From: Agrobacterium vitis
Lineage (GTDB): Bacteria > Pseudomonadota > Alphaproteobacteria > Rhizobiales > Rhizobiaceae
DNA: 64,000 nt
Reading direction: 5' to 3'
NCBI RefSeq assembly: GCF_014926405.1
Contig: NZ_JACXXJ020000005.1
Location: 3,329,001-3,393,000 of the forward strand
How positions within the stretch are numbered: the stretch's first letter is position 1; each line of letters begins with the position of its first letter. Shown here one piece after another: positions 27,504 through 38,000 of this stretch. The notes under the pieces were generated by a model. The model searched no databases and had not been told where the DNA came from. It was given only the letters and a program-made list of their open reading frames with translations. Made by a program: the position numbers and the translations under genes.

Positions 27504-27920
27504 GGCAAAGTATGGTATGCCACAATTGGCGGGTCTGATCCTGTCTGTTTTCGGGGCATGTGATCCGTCGACGTCAGGAAGTTTTTTACGCCCATTGGTT
27601 GTTTTTTGTCAAAAAAATATGGGATGAATCAACGAAAACAACGCGTTAATAAACCCCAAAATCCTATGGCTTATTAGAGCTATCAATTAAATATAGTTGT
27701 GGCCTAACAGTGTTAGCTCTATCTTAACTTACTAACGTGAGAATTCGATTCAGAAATCTGGAAATATTTAGGGCTCTGCCACAATGTTCCGGAATTCGCT
27801 CCCCGCATGATGCGGAATGGTCCCAAAAAATTCACAGATATTAACAGTGCTTGAGATGGCTTGTCGCATCGCATGGGAACATGCGCATGTCACCGTGCCT
27901 GCCCAAGCCGTCATGGCGGA
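27504..27920 (+). promoter_or_regulatory. AT-rich upstream region of the chemosensory operon
   Basis: About 417 bp, clearly more AT-rich than the surroundings, with no credible plus-strand gene. It should hold the promoter of the 12.5 kb operon that follows. A 13 bp dyad CTAACAGTGTTAG is at 27704-27716 and is a candidate operator. A long minus-strand frame crossing 27768-28922 is the antisense shadow of the next gene. Confidence 0.5.
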
Positions 27921-29081
27921 ATGGAGCTTCCCTTGCATGCCGTTGTGATAGACGACAGCCGATCCACATTGCTGGCACTGCGTCTGGAACTCCTTGAAAT
28001 TACGGGTCTGGAGGTGGAAACCTTCGCTGATCCCGAGGAAGCTATTCGTGTTTGTGAGACCCGGCAATTCGATCTGGTGCTGGTGGATTACAATATGCCG
28101 AAGCGCTCGGGTATCGAGGTGATTACCGCTTTGCGTGCCATGCCGACCTATGAGCTGGTGCCAATTTTGATGATCACTTCGGAAACTGAAACGGCAGTCT
28201 GCTTGAATGCGCTGGAAGCTGGGGCGACGGATTTTCTGCGGAAATCCGCCGATCCGGTCGAGTTGAAGGCCCGTGCGCGGAACCTTTTGAGCCTGCGGCG
28301 TGCCCAGGTGGAACTGTCGTTGCGGGCTGATGGCCTTGCTGCTGCCGTGACGGCGAAATCCGCGGCACTTGTTGCCAGCGAAGAGGAACTGATCTGGCGT
28401 CTGGCCCGAGCCATGGAATATCGCGACGGGGAAACTGGTGATCATGTCTCGCGTGTGGCGCAGATCTCCAGGCTGCTGGCGCAGGATCTTGGGCTCGATG
28501 AGGACCGGCAGCGCAAGATCTATCTGGCGGCTCCGCTGCACGATGTCGGCAAGATCGGTATTCCCGATGGCGTCCTGTCCAAGCCCGGCCGGTTGACCGA
28601 CAGTGAGCGGGACATGATGCGCAGGCATGTCGATATCGGCGTAAGGATTCTGGAAAACGGGACCTCCGATCTGTTGCGGGTCGCCGAGCGGATTGCTGGC
28701 GGTCATCACGAGAAATGGGATGGAACCGGATATCCCAAGGGATTGTCTGGACGGGACATTCCGCTGGAAGCGCGCATTGTCGCGCTCGCGGATGTGTTCG
28801 ACGCTTTGTGTTCGCCCCGTGCCTACAAGCCAGCGTGGTCGCTGCAAGACGCGCTGGATCACATCAGGTGCGAAAAGGGTCGTCATTTCGATCCGGACTG
28901 CGTCGAAGCGTTTGAGCGGCAATGGTCAAAAATTGCCTCAGTCATGGGAGCGCGTGAGACAGATATGAGGATCCATATGAAAGGGGCGCCGTCGCTAGAT
29001 GCCGCCCATCCTGAAAACGCCCTTTGCCTCCAGAAGCAGACGAAATACCGATCAACACCCCAGCCAGCAGGACGGGAATGA
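27921..29081 (+). CDS. Response regulator with HD-GYP phosphodiesterase domain
   Basis: A 386-residue protein. The receiver domain (about 1-120) has the acidic pair DD (11-12), phosphoacceptor Asp56 in LVDYNMP and a lysine in FLRKSAD. A short helical linker leads to the HD-GYP domain (about 155-345) with His207-Asp208 in HDVGKIGIPDG, HHEKWDGTGYP (262-272) and DVFDAL. HD-GYP proteins hydrolyse cyclic di-GMP; all metal ligands I can check are present. About 40 low-complexity residues trail it. The start at 27921 gives a normal receiver N-terminus; the frame extends 20 codons upstream from a TTG. It heads the operon and overlaps the next gene by 4 bp, linking receptor signalling to c-di-GMP. Confidence 0.92.
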   Translation: MELPLHAVVIDDSRSTLLALRLELLEITGLEVETFADPEEAIRVCETRQFDLVLVDYNMPKRSGIEVITALRAMPTYELVPILMITSETETAVCLNALEAGATDFLRKSADPVELKARARNLLSLRRAQVELSLRADGLAAAVTAKSAALVASEEELIWRLARAMEYRDGETGDHVSRVAQISRLLAQDLGLDEDRQRKIYLAAPLHDVGKIGIPDGVLSKPGRLTDSERDMMRRHVDIGVRILENGTSDLLRVAERIAGGHHEKWDGTGYPKGLSGRDIPLEARIVALADVFDALCSPRAYKPAWSLQDALDHIRCEKGRHFDPDCVEAFERQWSKIASVMGARETDMRIHMKGAPSLDAAHPENALCLQKQTKYRSTPQPAGRE

Positions 29082-29404
29082 CAATGATAACGCAAACATT
29101 GCCGCATGAGACCATTGCCTTGCCACAGGCGCTGACCATTCGCACTGTGCAGACCACCCGGGATCAGCTCCTGACAGGCCTTTCGACTGGTCAGGCCGTC
29201 GTTATCGATATCCCTGCAGACGCGGAGGTTGACCTGAGTTTTATTCAATTGATTGAAGCGGCACGTATGTCTGCGCAAACGAATGGCCAGGACCTCACGC
29301 TGCAAAGCGCTGCGGCTGGTGGTGTTCTGTCCACGCTGGAGCGTAGCGGCTTCTTGACCGACATGGATCCGTCGGCTCGATTTTTCTGGTTACATGAAAG
29401 GTAA
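29078..29404 (+). CDS. STAS-domain protein (chemosensory-operon anti-anti-sigma-like)
   Basis: A 108-residue single STAS domain. It starts in an ATGA overlap with the HD-GYP gene. TIRTVQTTRDQLL opens the fold and VDLSFIQLIEAAR places a Ser where SpoIIAA-type proteins carry the phosphorylated Ser of a DSSGL motif. It may bind a receptor, kinase or unknown partner; STAS genes in this operon position are common in alphaproteobacterial Che clusters. No partner anti-sigma kinase is nearby. Confidence 0.8.
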   Translation: MTMITQTLPHETIALPQALTIRTVQTTRDQLLTGLSTGQAVVIDIPADAEVDLSFIQLIEAARMSAQTNGQDLTLQSAAAGGVLSTLERSGFLTDMDPSARFFWLHER

Positions 29405-29408
29405 TGCC

Positions 29409-29777
29409 ATGAGTGCCCATATTCTCACCGTTGACGATTCCGCCAGCATCCGCATGACAACGAAGATCGCCTTGACCAATGCCGGCTACAAGGTGACCGA
29501 AGCCGTCGATGGATTGGATGGTCTGAACAAGGCCAAGTCATCGCAGTTCGATCTGATCGTTACCGACCTCAACATGCCTAACATGAACGGTTTGGCGATG
29601 ATCGAGGCTCTGCGCCGGTCTCCGGCCCATACGGGTATTCCGATCATCTTCCTGACAACCGAATCCGACGCCGACATGAAGAACAGGGCCAAGGCCGCTG
29701 GTGCGACCGGCTGGATCACCAAGCCGTTCGATGCCGAACAGCTGGTGAAAATTGCTAGAAAGGTTCTCGGCAAATGA
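29409..29777 (+). CDS. cheY: Chemotaxis response regulator CheY
   Basis: A 122-residue stand-alone receiver domain. The acidic residues Asp9-Asp10, phosphoacceptor Asp53 in VTDLNMP, Thr83/84 in FLTTES and Lys105 in ITKPFD are all present. It receives phosphate from CheA and would act on the motor or, in an alternative pathway, on another output. The start follows AAAGG; the frame is open five codons further upstream. It overlaps cheA by 4 bp (ATGA). Confidence 0.93.
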   Translation: MSAHILTVDDSASIRMTTKIALTNAGYKVTEAVDGLDGLNKAKSSQFDLIVTDLNMPNMNGLAMIEALRRSPAHTGIPIIFLTTESDADMKNRAKAAGATGWITKPFDAEQLVKIARKVLGK

Positions 29778-31831
29778 CCAATCTGGATCCCATTCAGGTT
29801 TTCAGGACAGAAGCAGCAGAGCTGTTCGAGCAGATCGAAAATGGCCTGCTCGACCTCTTGCATGACCTGTCCAATCAAGATCAGATCGATTCGGTGTTCC
29901 GCGGTCTCCATACCCTGAAGGGATCCGGAGCCATGTTTGGCTTCGAGGCTCTGGCCGCTTTCACCCACCATTGCGAAACCGCTTTCGACCGCGTCCGCAA
30001 GGGTGAAGTACCGGCAACCGCCGAGCTTGTTGCAGCCGTTCTAGACGCCCAGGACCATATGAAGGCTTTGGTTGCCACACCCAATGGCGATCATGAAGCC
30101 GCAGGAGAGCGGCTGCTGGCCAAGTTGCAGGACGCGGTCGGCGACCATGGTGGCAATGCGCATGCGGTGCCGGCTGCAAAGCCCGGCAATGGCGGAGCCG
30201 CCAAGCCGCAGCCGGCAGCCCAGTCGGCAACGACGACATGGCGGATGAAATTCCGCCTGCCAGCCAATTCCATGGTCAATGGCACCAATCCACTCGGCCT
30301 TCTGAATGAGCTTCGCGACCTTGGAAAATGCACCGTTAAAGCGGATTTGAGCGCTATTCCGGGTCTTGAGGAGATTTCACCTGCCGATCTTTATATCGGC
30401 TGGAGCGTGGAGCTTGTTACCGAAAAGCCGAAGTCGGATATCGAGGATGTCTTCATCTTCGTCATGGATGACATGGATCTCGAACTGACTGAGGAAGCGA
30501 CCGCTGTCTCTTCCGAGACCATTGCCGCCGATGATCCAGTCGAACAGGCTGTTGCCGCGCCGGTGGCATCTGACAACAAGCAGCCGCCAAGCCAGGCTCA
30601 GGCCGCTCAACCTGCCGCTGCTCAGACTGGTTCCAATGACGCCAAGCATGGCCGTGCCGCCGAAAATGTTCGCGTTCCGGCCGAGCGGCTGGACGAATTG
30701 ATGGACAGGGTCGGTGAGCTGGTGATTGCCCAGTCCCGCCTGTCGCAGTTGGCCAATACCAGCGCTGACATCATGCTGCGATCCGTTTCTGAAGATGTCG
30801 AGCGGCTCTCCGGTGAGCTGCGCGACACGATGATGGTGCTGCGCATGGTGCCGGTTGGCAGCCTTTTCACCCGCTTCCGTCGCCTTGTCCACGATCTCGC
30901 TCGCGAGACCGGCAAGGTCATCGAGCTGGAGACGGAAGGCGAAACCACGGAAGTGGACAAGACCGTTATCGAGCGGCTGGCCGATCCACTGGTGCATCTG
31001 GTGCGCAATTCCATCGACCACGGGCTCGAACCGCCGGAAGAACGTCTGGCGGCGGGCAAGAACAAAGCCGGCAAGGTGGTGCTGTCAGCCCATCAGTCCG
31101 GCGGCGAAGTGATCATCACCATCAAGGACGATGGCCGTGGCATCAACCGTGACCGGGTCCGGGCCAAGGCGGAATCCTCGGGGTTGATCCAGCCTGGCCA
31201 GCAGCTGATGGACCAGGAATTGTTGCAGCTGATCTTTCAGCCTGGCTTTTCCACCGCCCAGACGATCACCAATCTTTCCGGACGTGGCGTCGGCATGGAT
31301 GTGGTGAAGAAAACCGTCGAGGCCCTGCGCGGGGTGATCGACATCCGCAGTGAAAACGGCAAGGGCTCGGAAGTCTCCCTGCGCATTCCGCTGACGCTGG
31401 CGATCATTGACGGTCTTTTGGTGCGCGTCGGTACCGGGTGCTACGTCATTCCGCTGTCGGCGGTTGAGGAATGCCTGGAACTGTCGATCGAGGACGATCT
31501 GCGCTCCAGGGGCCGCAGTTTCATTTCGCTGCGTGACAGTCTGGTTCCTTTCCTCAGGCTCAGGGATCTGTTCCGCACGGGAACGCAGCCTGATCCGTTC
31601 CAGAAGGTCGTGGTGATCTCGACCGGCGATGAGCGCGTCGGCCTGGTGGTCGACCAGATCATTGGCGATCACCAGACCGTCATCAAATCCATGTCCAAGC
31701 TTCACCACGACGTCGTGACTTTCTCGGGTGCGACCATTCTGGGTGACGGCAGTGTCGCGCTGATCCTGGATGTGACGCATCTGGTCAACGCAGGCCAACA
31801 GCAGGAGGCGCAATTGCGTGTAGCAGGATGA
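29774..31831 (+). CDS. cheA: Chemotaxis histidine kinase CheA
   Basis: A 685-residue kinase. The HPt (P1) domain has the phosphorylated His46 in GLHTLKGSGAMFGF. A proline/alanine-rich linker (about 120-155) leads to a P2-like segment (about 155-240) starting TTWRMKFRLPAN. Another Ala/Gln-rich linker follows. P3 dimerisation begins at VRVPAERLDELMDRVGELV (about 297), the P4 ATPase has HLVRNSIDHGLEPP (about 412) and GRGVGMDVVKKTV, and the P5 CheW-like domain occupies about 545-675. All motifs look functional. It is coupled to cheY and cheW by 4 bp overlaps. Confidence 0.96.
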   Translation: MTNLDPIQVFRTEAAELFEQIENGLLDLLHDLSNQDQIDSVFRGLHTLKGSGAMFGFEALAAFTHHCETAFDRVRKGEVPATAELVAAVLDAQDHMKALVATPNGDHEAAGERLLAKLQDAVGDHGGNAHAVPAAKPGNGGAAKPQPAAQSATTTWRMKFRLPANSMVNGTNPLGLLNELRDLGKCTVKADLSAIPGLEEISPADLYIGWSVELVTEKPKSDIEDVFIFVMDDMDLELTEEATAVSSETIAADDPVEQAVAAPVASDNKQPPSQAQAAQPAAAQTGSNDAKHGRAAENVRVPAERLDELMDRVGELVIAQSRLSQLANTSADIMLRSVSEDVERLSGELRDTMMVLRMVPVGSLFTRFRRLVHDLARETGKVIELETEGETTEVDKTVIERLADPLVHLVRNSIDHGLEPPEERLAAGKNKAGKVVLSAHQSGGEVIITIKDDGRGINRDRVRAKAESSGLIQPGQQLMDQELLQLIFQPGFSTAQTITNLSGRGVGMDVVKKTVEALRGVIDIRSENGKGSEVSLRIPLTLAIIDGLLVRVGTGCYVIPLSAVEECLELSIEDDLRSRGRSFISLRDSLVPFLRLRDLFRTGTQPDPFQKVVVISTGDERVGLVVDQIIGDHQTVIKSMSKLHHDVVTFSGATILGDGSVALILDVTHLVNAGQQQEAQLRVAG

Positions 31832-32355
31832 GCATCGTACCCGGCAAACATGATTTCCAGCATTTCTGGGCGGACCGCGACGAAGTCGCCGTGCTGACTT
31901 TCAATCTGAATGGTGAGACGTTTGCGATTGAGGCCATCACCGTGCAGGAGATTATCGATCTCCTGCCGGAAACCAAGGTGCCCGGCGCAAAGCCTTTCGT
32001 CTCCAGCGTCATCAATTTCCGCGGCAAGGTCATTCCACTGGCCGATATCCGGCTGGCCTTCGGCATGGAAGCGACGGAGCCGACCATCGACAGCCGTATC
32101 ATCGTCATCGAGCTTGATCTCGATGGCGAAACCACCCTGACCGGCATTCGCACGGACCGGGTGTTCGAAGTCACGACCTTGGCGCACTCCGCCAGCGAAC
32201 CGCCCCCCAGCGTCGGAATGCGATGGCGTCCCGACTTCATTGAATGCCTGGTCAAGCGGGATGGAGAGTTCATCATTCTCCCCAATCTCCAGGCAATTTT
32301 CTCCAGTACAAGTGACCGGATCGCCGCTCCCACGGCTGGTCTGGCAACAAATTGA
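31828..32355 (+). CDS. cheW: Coupling protein CheW (first copy)
   Basis: A 175-residue CheW domain linking CheA to receptors. [22 protein letters not shown] opens the fold, here cited only in part; [21 protein letters not shown] is the typical central region and IRTDRVFEV follows. It starts in an ATGA overlap with cheA. It differs clearly from the second CheW encoded 6 kb downstream, so the two are not recent copies. Confidence 0.92.
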   Translation: MSIVPGKHDFQHFWADRDEVAVLTFNLNGETFAIEAITVQEIIDLLPETKVPGAKPFVSSVINFRGKVIPLADIRLAFGMEATEPTIDSRIIVIELDLDGETTLTGIRTDRVFEVTTLAHSASEPPPSVGMRWRPDFIECLVKRDGEFIILPNLQAIFSSTSDRIAAPTAGLATN

Positions 32356-32363
32356 GGTCTGTT

Positions 32364-34058
32364 ATGCGATTTACCATCAAACTAAAGCTGGGGTTGGCTT
32401 TCGGCATTGTCGTCGCCCTGCTGGTTGGAAGCTCCATTCTGGGCATTTCAAGCCTCAACTCCTTGAATACGGCCATGGGCGATGTTCTGGCAGGTCCCGT
32501 TGATCGCCTGAAACTGGCGCAGGAGCTTGAGGTTGAACAACTTCAGCAGATCCGCCAGCAGAAAAACCTGCTGCTCTCGCAATCGGCTGATGAGGGCCGT
32601 GCGATCATCGGAAGAATCAAGGAAGCCCGTAATAATTTCGACACGGCTTTTGCCGCTGTCACTGCCAAGGCGACGGAAGAAGGTAAGGTGACCTGGAACA
32701 AGCTGGCTGCCCTGGAAGCGGATTTCCGCAAGCAGGACGACGTCATCCAATCGTTGGCTTTGAGTGGTGACACTACGGGTGCCCTGAAGGTTTCGACCGG
32801 CGAAAACCGCGTGACGACCAACAATATCGACGAGATGATCTCCAGGATCATCACGCTTGAGCAAACGCGGCTGAAGGAGGCAGATGATGCTGGCGATGCC
32901 GAATATGCCAATGCACGCCTTATCCTGGTCAGTCTGGCAATTGGCGCGACCCTTGTCGCCATTCTTGCCGCATTGTGGATCGTTATCAGTATTACCCGCG
33001 GTCTCGGCCAGGCCGTGGCGTCGGTCCGCAAGGTTGCCGATGGCGATCTCACGCAATTTGCCGATATTCGCTCACGCGATGAAATTGGCGACCTGCTGCA
33101 ATATGTCAACACGATGATCGAGCGTCTTCGCGGCGTGGTTGGCGATGCGCTGTCGGCGTCCGACAATGTGTCTTCGGGTAGCCAGCAGCTGTCGTCTGCC
33201 TCCGAGCAGGTCAGCCAGGGCGCGACGGAACAGGCATCGTCTGCCGAAGAAGCCTCCGCCTCGATGGAAGAGATGGCAGCCAATATCAAGCAGAATGCCG
33301 ACAATGCCGCCCAGACCGAAAAGATTGCCCGCCAGTCCTCCAAGGATGCGGAAACCTCCGGCGAAGCGGTGAACCGGGCTGTCGGTGCGATGCGTACGAT
33401 TGCCGAGAAGATCTCGATCGTCCAGGAAATCGCTCGTCAGACCGACCTTCTGGCCTTGAATGCAGCGGTTGAAGCCGCCCGTGCGGGTGAGCATGGCAAG
33501 GGCTTTGCAGTGGTTGCCTCCGAAGTGCGCAAGCTTGCCGAACGCAGCCAGGCGGCAGCGGCTGAAATCAGCACGCTGTCGGGCCAGACCGTACAGGTGG
33601 CAACGGAAGCCGGTGAAATGCTGACCCGGCTGGTCCCTGATATCCGCAAGACAGCGGAACTGATTTCCGAGATCTCGGCGGCTTGCCGTGAGCAGGATAT
33701 CGGCGCCAGCCAGATCAATGAGGCGATCCAGCAGCTCGACAAGGTGACGCAGCAGAATGCGGGTGCCTCGGAAGAAATGTCTGCAACCTCTGAAGAACTG
33801 GCTGCTCAGGCTGAGGAACTGCAAACCTCCATCGCCTTCTTCAAGGTCGATGGTGCGCATCAGAAGAAGCCTGCACCACAGACCCGGACTGTTGCCGCTC
33901 GCGCAGCGCCAGCCCGGACGGCCGCACCGGCAAAACCCCGCACACCGACGTCGTCTCAGACGGTTGCTGCCCAGCAGGCGAGAGCCAAGGGCTTTGCCCT
34001 CGATCTCTCCATGGGCGGGCCGGATGAGGAGGATCTGGATTTTCGCCAGACGGCATAA
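32364..34058 (+). CDS. Methyl-accepting chemotaxis protein 1 (single HAMP)
   Basis: A 564-residue transmembrane receptor. TM1 is about residues 9-30, a four-helix-bundle periplasmic domain spans about 31-185, and TM2 about 187-212. One HAMP (about 213-265) precedes the signalling domain. The conserved tip lies around [20 protein letters not shown]. The C-terminal 60 residues are Ala/Pro-rich and end [11 protein letters not shown], without a recognisable NWETF-type CheR tether. From the end of HAMP onward it differs from MCP 3 at only three residues until the last few positions. The start follows TTGAGGTCTGTT; the frame extends four codons upstream from a TTG. Confidence 0.95.
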   Translation: MRFTIKLKLGLAFGIVVALLVGSSILGISSLNSLNTAMGDVLAGPVDRLKLAQELEVEQLQQIRQQKNLLLSQSADEGRAIIGRIKEARNNFDTAFAAVTAKATEEGKVTWNKLAALEADFRKQDDVIQSLALSGDTTGALKVSTGENRVTTNNIDEMISRIITLEQTRLKEADDAGDAEYANARLILVSLAIGATLVAILAALWIVISITRGLGQAVASVRKVADGDLTQFADIRSRDEIGDLLQYVNTMIERLRGVVGDALSASDNVSSGSQQLSSASEQVSQGATEQASSAEEASASMEEMAANIKQNADNAAQTEKIARQSSKDAETSGEAVNRAVGAMRTIAEKISIVQEIARQTDLLALNAAVEAARAGEHGKGFAVVASEVRKLAERSQAAAAEISTLSGQTVQVATEAGEMLTRLVPDIRKTAELISEISAACREQDIGASQINEAIQQLDKVTQQNAGASEEMSATSEELAAQAEELQTSIAFFKVDGAHQKKPAPQTRTVAARAAPARTAAPAKPRTPTSSQTVAAQQARAKGFALDLSMGGPDEEDLDFRQTA

Positions 34059-34155
34059 TCGACTTAAGGTGGATGACATGGGTTCGCCGTGACATCCACC
34101 CTTACTGAAGGCGTTCACACAGATCAGCCATCCGTCTGGATGAGTGGAGATATTT

Positions 34156-36093
34156 ATGCGGTTCACAATAAAACTAAAACTGGTGCTCGCCTTCGGACTG
34201 ATCATTATCATGTCAGGTGCAATGGCAGCGCTGTCTATCGATAAGCTTTCGTCTCTCAACGATGCAATTACTGTGATTGTGAAGGGACCGGCGGAAAATC
34301 TGCGAGATGCGGGCAGCCTGTCAAATGCGGTTCTTTCTGCTATGCGCCATGAGAAAAACGCGATTATCAACACCGATCCTGTCCGCATTCTCGGCTATAT
34401 CGATAGCGTGAAGAAAGAGCAGGAAAAGATCGACAAGTCATTGGCGCTGTTGAGCGATACGACCGATCAAAAGTTGCTTCTGCCGTTGTCCGAGTTCCAG
34501 AAAAGCCTCGTGACGTGGCGGCAGGTGCAAGATAGCGTGTTGAAGCTGGCGGCTGACAATACGCCGGAAAGCAATCAGAAGGCCGGTGAAATCTCGATGG
34601 CAGAGGGCGCGAGGGCCGCTGACGCCATGCTCGCCCGCGTCGATGAAGTCAACGCGTCGATTGCCAAGCAACTTGCCGAAACCGATGAAAGCACCAACCA
34701 GGAATATGCCTTTTCACGAACAGTTCTGTTGGTGGGCATCGGGTTGCTTATGGTCTTATCGGTTGCTGTCGCTCTATGGATCGCTGTGGGTATTGCCCGT
34801 GGCCTCGGCAAGGTTACGTCCGTTGCCAATGCCGTTGCTATCGGTGATCTTGACCAGACCGTTGATGTGAAAACCAATGACGAGATCAAGGATCTTGTCA
34901 CGACGATTAACGGGATGACCGAAAATCTGCGGGCAACTGCCGCTTTGGCAAACCGCATCTCCGAAGGCGATTTATCACAGGATATCACACCGCTCTCGAG
35001 CAAGGATTCATTGGGCATCGCTATGCGATCCATGACCCTCAATCTGCGGGAAACGACAGCGATTGCCGACAAGATTGCCAATGGTGATTTGACGGTGACG
35101 CCGACGCCGCGCTCCAATGTCGACACGCTGGGCCTTGCCTTGCAGAGCATGGTCGAGCGTCTTCGGGGTGTTGTCGCTGATGCCTTGTCTGCGTCTGACA
35201 ACGTTTCCTCCGGCAGCCAGGAACTGTCCTCAAGCTCCGAACAGCTGTCGCAGGGCGCGACTGAACAGGCGTCGTCTGCTGAAGAAGCCTCCGCCTCGAT
35301 GGAAGAGATGGCGGCTAATATCAAGCAGAATGCCGACAATGCCGCCCAGACCGAAAAGATCGCCCGCCAGTCGTCCAAGGATGCGGAAGCCTCTGGCGAA
35401 GCGGTAAACCGTGCAGTCGGTGCGATGCGCACGATTGCCGAGAAGATCTCGATCGTCCAGGAAATCGCCCGTCAGACCGACCTTCTGGCCTTGAATGCGG
35501 CAGTTGAAGCCGCCCGTGCCGGTGAGCATGGCAAGGGCTTTGCAGTGGTTGCCTCTGAAGTGCGCAAGCTTGCCGAACGCAGCCAGGCGGCAGCGGCTGA
35601 AATCAGCACGCTGTCGGGCCAGACGGTGCAGGTGGCGACGGAAGCCGGTGAAATGCTCGGCCGGTTGGTTCCCGATATCCGTAAGACGGCGGAACTGATT
35701 TCCGAGATCTCGGCGGCTTGCCGTGAGCAGGATATCGGCGCCAGCCAGATCAATGAGGCGATCCAGCAGCTCGACAAGGTGACGCAGCAGAATGCGGGCG
35801 CTTCGGAAGAAATGTCGGCGACCTCTGAAGAACTGGCCGCTCAGGCCGAGGAACTCCAGGCTTCCATTGCCTTCTTCAAGGTCGATGGACTGAAGGCGCA
35901 GAAGAAGGCGGCCCAAAACTATGTGCCGCAGCCTGCAAGACCGGCCAAAATCACGACAGCGGCGGCTGTTGTGCGCAGGCCGTCAGCAGCACAGACGGTT
36001 GCCGCTCAGCAGGCGAGAGCCAAGGGTTTTGCTCTCGACCTCTCCATGGGCGGACCGGATGACGAAGATCACGATTTCCGCCAGCTCGCGTGA
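34156..36093 (+). CDS. Methyl-accepting chemotaxis protein 2 (three HAMP units)
   Basis: A 645-residue receptor with the same plan as MCP 1 but a longer linker. After TM2 (about 185-212) come three consecutive HAMP-like units: [13 protein letters not shown]..., [13 protein letters not shown]... and [13 protein letters not shown].... The signalling domain then begins at [16 protein letters not shown]. The periplasmic domain ([17 protein letters not shown]) resembles that of MCP 3 more than MCP 1. The tail ([20 protein letters not shown]) is its own, but it still ends in [19 protein letters not shown]. The start at 34156 has GGAG upstream. Confidence 0.95.
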   Translation: MRFTIKLKLVLAFGLIIIMSGAMAALSIDKLSSLNDAITVIVKGPAENLRDAGSLSNAVLSAMRHEKNAIINTDPVRILGYIDSVKKEQEKIDKSLALLSDTTDQKLLLPLSEFQKSLVTWRQVQDSVLKLAADNTPESNQKAGEISMAEGARAADAMLARVDEVNASIAKQLAETDESTNQEYAFSRTVLLVGIGLLMVLSVAVALWIAVGIARGLGKVTSVANAVAIGDLDQTVDVKTNDEIKDLVTTINGMTENLRATAALANRISEGDLSQDITPLSSKDSLGIAMRSMTLNLRETTAIADKIANGDLTVTPTPRSNVDTLGLALQSMVERLRGVVADALSASDNVSSGSQELSSSSEQLSQGATEQASSAEEASASMEEMAANIKQNADNAAQTEKIARQSSKDAEASGEAVNRAVGAMRTIAEKISIVQEIARQTDLLALNAAVEAARAGEHGKGFAVVASEVRKLAERSQAAAAEISTLSGQTVQVATEAGEMLGRLVPDIRKTAELISEISAACREQDIGASQINEAIQQLDKVTQQNAGASEEMSATSEELAAQAEELQASIAFFKVDGLKAQKKAAQNYVPQPARPAKITTAAAVVRRPSAAQTVAAQQARAKGFALDLSMGGPDDEDHDFRQLA

Positions 36094-36178
36094 AATCGGC
36101 CGACGACAAAGACCGGGACAGGCAAGAGATTGGCTGTCCCACCACGCTTAAATATGCGGAAATATCTGGGGGACTACC

Positions 36179-37999
36179 ATGCGATTCACGATCAAACTCA
36201 AACTGGCCCTTGCCTTCGGCCTTATCATCCTGATGTCAGGCGCCATGGCGACGATGGCGATCATCAATCTTTCGTCACTCAATAGCGCGATCAGTGACAT
36301 CATTGCTGGTCCCGCGGCAAATTTGCGTAACTCAAGCGATTTGTCGGATGCTGTCTTGTCTTCGATCCGCGATGAGAAAAACGCCATCATCAATGTGGAC
36401 CCAAACAAGATTGATGAATATGTCGGCGGCGTGAAAGAGCGCCGTGCGCTTATCAATGATCTCCTGGTGAAACTGGATGCGGACACCAATCCGTTGATCA
36501 AGGAAAAAGTCGCGCAATTTCGGACCCACTTGCCCGGTTGGATCACCATGCAGGATTCCATCCTCAAGCTTGCCATCGAGAATACGGATGCCAGCAACAA
36601 GCAGGCGGGTGAAATTTCCATGGGCGATGGTGCCAAGCTGACAGCAAGCCTGTTGCAAAGTCTGGGTGCCCTAAACGGACAGATTTCCGCGGATCTCAAG
36701 CAGACCGATGAAGCTACCAACGAGCAATATGACTTCTCCCGCAATAGTCTGATTGCCGGCTTGGTTACTTTGCTAGTTCTGTCGATTGCTATTGCTGCGT
36801 GGATTGCCATGGGCATCAATTCCGGCCTGAAAAAGATCAAGGCCGTTGCAGATGCCGTTGCCATCGGCGATCTCGGTCAGGATATCGAGATCAGGACTAA
36901 TGATGAAATCCGCGATGTCGTCGATAGCGTCAAGATCATGACCGGGAATCTCAGGGAAACCGCAGCTGTCGCCAATCAGATTGCCGATGGCAATTTGACG
37001 GTGGCGCCGAAATCCCTGTCCGACAAGGACACGCTTGGCCAGTCTCTTCAGTTGATGGTTGAGCGCCTTCGCGGCGTGGTCGCTGATGCCTTGTCGGCAT
37101 CCGACAATGTGTCTTCGGGTAGCCAGCAGCTGTCGTCTGCCTCTGAGCAGGTCAGCCAGGGCGCGACGGAACAGGCATCGTCTGCTGAAGAAGCCTCCGC
37201 CTCGATGGAAGAGATGGCGGCCAATATCAAGCAGAATGCCGACAATGCCGCCCAGACTGAAAAGATTGCCCGCCAGTCCTCCAAGGATGCGGAAGCCTCT
37301 GGCGAAGCGGTAAACCGTGCGGTTGGTGCGATGCGCACCATTGCCGAGAAGATCTCGATCGTCCAGGAAATCGCCCGTCAGACCGATCTTCTGGCCTTGA
37401 ATGCGGCGGTTGAAGCCGCCCGTGCGGGTGAGCATGGCAAGGGCTTTGCAGTAGTTGCCTCTGAAGTGCGCAAGCTTGCCGAACGCAGCCAGGCAGCAGC
37501 GGCTGAAATCAGCACGCTATCGGGCCAGACGGTACAGGTGGCAACGGAAGCCGGTGAAATGCTGACGCGGCTGGTCCCTGATATCCGCAAGACAGCAGAC
37601 CTGATTTCCGAGATCTCGGCGGCTTGCCGTGAGCAGGATATCGGCGCCAGCCAGATCAATGAGGCGATCCAGCAGCTCGACAAGGTGACGCAGCAGAATG
37701 CGGGTGCTTCGGAAGAGATGTCTGCAACCTCTGAAGAACTGGCTGCTCAGGCTGAGGAACTGCAAACCTCCATCGCCTTCTTCAAGGTCGATGGTGCGCA
37801 TCAGAAGAAGCCTGCACCACAGACCCGGACTGTTGCTGCTCGCGCAGCGCCAGCCCGGACGGCTGCACCGGCAAAACCCCGTACACCGACGTCGTCTCAG
37901 ACGGTTGCCGCCCAGCAGGCGAGAGCCAAGGGCTTTGCCCTCGATCTCTCCATGGGCGGGCCGGATGAGGAGGATCGTCTCTTTCAGGAAAGCGCGTAA
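36179..37999 (+). CDS. Methyl-accepting chemotaxis protein 3 (two HAMP units)
   Basis: A 606-residue receptor. TM1 is near residues 9-30, the periplasmic four-helix bundle resembles MCP 2 ([11 protein letters not shown] versus [11 protein letters not shown]), and TM2 is near 190-212. Two HAMP units follow ([15 protein letters not shown] and [13 protein letters not shown]). The signalling domain and Ala/Pro-rich tail are almost identical to MCP 1, down to [20 protein letters not shown], then diverge at the last residues (RLFQESA). Sizes of the three receptors (564, 645, 606) differ by about 40 residues per HAMP unit. Its stop is one base before cheW2. Confidence 0.95.
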   Translation: MRFTIKLKLALAFGLIILMSGAMATMAIINLSSLNSAISDIIAGPAANLRNSSDLSDAVLSSIRDEKNAIINVDPNKIDEYVGGVKERRALINDLLVKLDADTNPLIKEKVAQFRTHLPGWITMQDSILKLAIENTDASNKQAGEISMGDGAKLTASLLQSLGALNGQISADLKQTDEATNEQYDFSRNSLIAGLVTLLVLSIAIAAWIAMGINSGLKKIKAVADAVAIGDLGQDIEIRTNDEIRDVVDSVKIMTGNLRETAAVANQIADGNLTVAPKSLSDKDTLGQSLQLMVERLRGVVADALSASDNVSSGSQQLSSASEQVSQGATEQASSAEEASASMEEMAANIKQNADNAAQTEKIARQSSKDAEASGEAVNRAVGAMRTIAEKISIVQEIARQTDLLALNAAVEAARAGEHGKGFAVVASEVRKLAERSQAAAAEISTLSGQTVQVATEAGEMLTRLVPDIRKTADLISEISAACREQDIGASQINEAIQQLDKVTQQNAGASEEMSATSEELAAQAEELQTSIAFFKVDGAHQKKPAPQTRTVAARAAPARTAAPAKPRTPTSSQTVAAQQARAKGFALDLSMGGPDEEDRLFQESA

Positions 38000-38000
38000 C

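Noticed and set aside
27768..28922. 384-codon open frame on the minus strand across the HD-GYP gene
   Set aside because: It is the antisense shadow of a gene whose product has complete receiver and HD-GYP motifs. The antisense product has no domain and biased composition from high-GC codons.
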